The position numbers were made by a program, and so were the translations under genes. Below are positions 61,061-64,000 of a stretch of DNA of 64,000 nt, piece by piece; within the stretch, counting starts at the first letter, position 1; the number at the start of each line of letters is the position of its first letter. The stretch is from contig CM072801.1 in assembly GCA_037013495.1 (NCBI GenBank), forward strand, positions 12,448,501 to 12,512,500, written 5' to 3'. Below the pieces are notes generated by a model, which ran no database searches, was not told the origin of the DNA, and saw nothing but the letters and a program-made list of their open reading frames with translations. Origin of the DNA: Hippophae tibetana (lineage: Eukaryota > Streptophyta > Magnoliopsida > Rosales > Elaeagnaceae).

Positions 61061-61586
61061 ACTCCTTCTAATTAATTAGATCCATGACAAAAAAACTTTC
61101 ACCTTCCATAATATAGATTAAAATTATTATGCTACTAGATTATGGAAATATCTATATAAATAAAATAAATGATAATTTTCATTTCCTTATTTTTGTAAAC
61201 TTTATGGTTTTCTCGGATTAAGTATTTTTGTTTAAAGTATTATGCAATTTTAGTATACTTTAGTTGGTTTATTATTTAAAATATGATCCTTAATATGTAA
61301 AATTAATCTAATTTAACCTTTATATGTATTTGGTATGTTCTCTACATTTTTCCTTGAGTGAAGTTTTGAAAACAATACTGAGGGATAGAGAAGGTGACAT
61401 AGTTTTTATAAAATAGAGTGTTTTAATTCTGTTATTTTAGTTTATAATTTTGAAAAAAATTATACACTAAAAGTTCTAAATTACATTATTTATGTATATT
61501 ATTTTTAGAATTAAAACGAATCTTCTTTAAAGTTATAGGGACAAAGTGTGAAAGATACGTTTCAACTCAAAGAATAAGGAAAAAGT

Positions 61587-62010
61587 GTGGAACAAAACCA
61601 TTTGAATATTGATGGGTATTTAATGGTTTTACATAAATACAACCCAGATATCCTAACTGAAAAATATGATTTTAATATTGTGCCTTTTTGGGTCCAAATG
61701 CATGGTATACCTAGGCATCCTATGTTTGATGAAAATATGCACAAATTACATGTAGCCATTGATATAAAGTGGTGGAAATGGAACGCATGGCAAACATGAA
61801 ATTCTTACTTGGAATTTTACTAGAGCATAGATAGAACTAAATGTTCTAAAATTCGTCCTAGTTGGGAAACTGTTGAAACAAGCTAGCTCACCATAATAAT
61901 AACCCTCTCGGGATTCAATATCGTTATGAAAGCTTATCTATCTGAGTTTTGTCACAACTGTGGATTTTTAACACACTTAACATGTCAATGTCAAGCTAGT
62001 GGTGCAGCTT
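61587..62010 (+). pseudogene. LINE ORF1 remnant: DUF4283 domain and CCHC knuckle
   Basis: The frame reads HLNIDGYLMVLHKYNPDI and then FNIVPFWVQMHGIPRHP, matching the DUF4283 pattern of plant LINE ORF1 (FDGY, then the VPFWVQ-HGIP block). It breaks at a stop near 61797. A further piece reads LSEFCHNCGFLTHLTCQC near 61940-61990, an intact CX2CX4HX4C knuckle. Stops between the two show it is dead. Confidence 0.75.
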
Positions 62011-62329
62011 TTATCTTTCTTAATAATGGTTCATCAAGAAAAAAGAAGAAGCTAAACTTAAATGAATGTATTATTGTAAATGTGACCAATTCCTTGCATC
62101 CAGGTGATAAATAATATATGTAGATCTTCAGGTATGAGTTCTGTTGTCTCTAATTTATTATCTCAGACTGTTGCTGGCATTCAATGCCAAGTTAATAATC
62201 TCCCATTCAACATTTTTTCAGTGTTCTGAAGTAACATGGATCTTTCCTTGATCTTTCCAAGATACCAAGCAGCTGGTGTTCAACTCAATCCAAAGGGCGA
62301 GAAGGTGGTCCCTAACATGCCCCTAGGCA

Positions 62330-62720
62330 GCTATGAGGTTCTTGTCTTGGAACACTCGAGGATTGGTAAGAAAAAGTTCTCAAATATGGCTTTGAAAAAA
62401 TTAGTTTTTTATGTAAACCCAGATTGTATTTAGTTTATGGAGCCTAAATTCTCGATTGAACATTTTCTGCATTTGGTTGCTTCTTTAGGTTACCGTAATA
62501 TATGTGAGTCTATAAATGGTGGTGCGGGCTATGGTTTTTTTATGAAAGAAGATGTCATCTTTAATGTAATTGAAGAAAGAGATAGTTGCTAGCCATAGAA
62601 TATTATGGACTGTAACAAGAAATGGCTAGTTTGCTTGGTTCATGCAACTCCTTGTAATCATGAAAAAGATCTTTTTTGGGTGTATCTTAATGGTATCATC
62701 TCTGACTAAACATCAATGAA
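62330..62720 (+). pseudogene. LINE ORF2 endonuclease remnant
   Basis: Shifted frames read EVLVLEHSRIGKKK (cf. the WNCRGLG start of plant LINE endonucleases), then INGGAGYGFF (cf. GRSGGLALLW), then WLVCLVHATPCNHEKDLFW (cf. the FYGHP block). Several stops are present, including TAG near 62431. Confidence 0.6.
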
Positions 62721-63090
62721 ATCTTATACGTTGATGATAAATAGGTTGTTTGAATGTTTGTGTTGATGGGCTTAAATTAGAAGCTGATGGGCTTGGAGCT
62801 GATGGGCTAGGAGCTGGACTGATAATTAGAGCTGAGTTGATAAGGTTGAGCTGATGGGCTAGGAGTTGGGCTGATAATTGGAGCTGGGCTGATAAGGTTG
62901 GGCTGAGTTGCTAGGGTTAGGCTTATAATTGATAATTAGGTTTTTTTTTTTAATTTGAAAACTTGAGAAACATAAAGAAACAATTTTAAGAAACTGCACA
63001 CCAGGGCTGAACGGCGAGCTGGTCGGCGACGGTGCATGGGTATGCAGGTGGCGCGAAGATGGACGCTGCACAGGGCTGAACGGCGCGCAG

Positions 63091-63224
63091 GGGCCCGGGC
63101 TGACTGAACGACGCGTAGGGGCGCGGGCTGACTGAACGGCGCGTAGGGGCGCGGGCTGACTGAACGGCGCGCAGGGGCACGGGGCTGAGCGGCGCGCAGG
63201 GGCGCGGGGCTGAACAGCGCGCTG
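63091..63224 (-). repeat. GC-rich minisatellite, 28- and 25-bp units
   Basis: On the plus strand the units start with GGGC at 63091, 63119, 63147, 63175 and 63200, and contain GGGCTGACTGAACG or a shortened form. It lies in the copia leader. Confidence 0.85.
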
Positions 63225-63387
63225 GGCTGCGCGGTGGATGACACGGGCTGAACAGCGTGGACTGGACGACGCGGTTGGACGACGGATCTGCAACTGCAGC
63301 GCGAGCTAAACAGTCCGAGAAGACGGCAGCGCTTCTATTCAAAAACCGGTAAATTTTTGTTTTTTTTTCTTTCCTGCTCTGATACCA

Positions 63388-63583
63388 AGTAGAAATTCAA
63401 TTAATGTATTTACAAGTTAGTTGTTTACTGAAGATTAATACATGTATAAATATAGAAAAAAGAGAATCTACTTTTCCTAAAAGTGCTTTTAGGAAAAGTA
63501 GATTAGTTGCATACAACTAATATACAGCTTATAAAGTATATTAGTTGTATACAACTAATATACTATATAATGATTTATTAACA
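63388..63583 (-). repeat. LTR of the second copia element
   Basis: 196 bp, ending TTATTAACA on the plus strand as in the first element. It has two perfect inverted repeats: an 18-bp arm hairpin 63465-63482/63487-63504 with loop GTGC, and a 28-bp palindrome 63536-63563 with the core TTAGTTGTATACAACTAA. Confidence 0.85.
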
Positions 63584-64000
63584 GCTTGGAGCCATTTTTT
63601 TTATGGTTCTACCCATTCATTGAAATTATGTAAAAAGATTTACATCTCTGCAAGACACTTCAAATCTTGGAACAAAGAACAATTTGGATTATGTAACAAT
63701 AACATAAAAAGACTTGAGAAACAAATAAATGAATTCCAACAAAAAGATTGCAATGATACTGAAAATACCTTTTGTCTTGCCATACAAGCGTAATTACAAG
63801 AACAACTTACTCGAAATAATCTAATCTGGAAACAAAAATCAAGTGAAATTTGAGTAATAGAAGGAGATCGAAATACAATTTTTTTTTTTACTTATCTACC
63901 TTGTTCCATAGAAGGAAAAAATGTAATTTGGACATTACAAGATGATTTTGGGACTTGATTGCATTGTAGAGAATAGATTGGAGATTATATAGCTAATCAC
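63584..64000 (+). pseudogene. LINE ORF2 remnant upstream of RT
   Basis: The sequence reads AWSHFFYGSTHSLKLCKKI, then FKSWNKEQFG, then, after stops, LIWKQKSSEI and EGDRNT. It follows the plant LINE pattern in which a WNKE-FG block precedes LWRQKSR--WLKEGDRNTKFFH. A TAA near 63791 and a TGA near 63851 break it, and the window ends before RT. Confidence 0.7.

Larger units (their letters stand above)
62755..63583 (-). mobile_element. 5' fragment of a second copia element inserted in the LINE
   Basis: It holds an LTR (63388-63583), a perfect tRNA-iMet primer-binding site (complement GCTCTGATACCA at 63376-63387), and a GC-rich leader down to about 62760. Its architecture parallels the 32385-37845 element: TGGGCT-rich stretch (62770-62920), then a GC-rich minisatellite (28-bp units starting at 63091, 63119 and 63147, then two 25-bp units). 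Gag-pol and the 3' LTR are missing, so the left end is a truncation. Confidence 0.8.
61500..64000 (+). mobile_element. Decayed L1-type LINE, split by a copia fragment
   Basis: ORF1-like sequence (61587-62010) is followed by the endonuclease part of ORF2 (about 62330-62720), then a copia insertion (about 62755-63583), then the ORF2 segment upstream of RT (63584-64000), running off the window. Every part has stops or frame breaks. Part of the endonuclease appears missing around the insertion. Confidence 0.75.

Overview
The window is nuclear DNA of a flowering plant, almost certainly a eudicot. Genes have many short GT-AG introns, the proteins closely match plant families, the spacers are very AT-rich, and plant LTR retrotransposons, MITEs and a LINE are present. 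I cannot name the species. No bacterial operons, CRISPR arrays, tRNA or rRNA genes were seen.

Layout. 1-1397 (+): the 3' end of a Lys/Ala-rich, probably nucleolar protein (EFG1-like, tentative), followed by three 104-bp tandem repeats. 4315-5685 (+): an intronless BAHD acyltransferase. 7188-21338 (+): a complete 22-exon GRV2/KAM2 gene, the plant RME-8 endosomal J-protein, with J and GYF domains; I joined it exon by exon to about 2572 residues. 21339-46515: a 25-kb gene-poor, repeat-rich interval. It holds a minus-strand TRIM, a short two-LTR copia derivative, a divergent tandem array, a hAT-type MITE with an 8-bp target duplication, and a nearly intact-length but coding-dead copia element (32385-37845, minus) with 153-bp LTRs differing at one base. 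46516-50629 (+): a FATB acyl-ACP thioesterase gene with a 5'UTR intron. 54338-57606 (-): an RMI1_N/DUF1767 (TDRD3-like) gene ending in a Gly-Arg tract. 57607-64000: more AT-rich spacer, then a decayed L1-type LINE split by the 5' part of a second copia element related in architecture to the first.

The five cellular genes are independent housekeeping or metabolic genes: ribosome biogenesis (tentative), acyl transfer, endosomal and vacuolar sorting, plastid fatty-acid export, and nucleic-acid or topoisomerase-linked function. They do not form an operon-like or biosynthetic unit. The most unusual content is in the mobile DNA. A copia lineage carries a GC-rich minisatellite leader between primer-binding site and gag (33-bp units in one element, 28-bp units in the other), and perfect palindromes in very short LTRs. 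The better-preserved copy seems to have inserted recently although its gag-pol is broken. A second point is the apparent loss of the ancestral GRV2 start codon. All exon coordinates are read from splice signals and protein-family continuity, with no transcript data.
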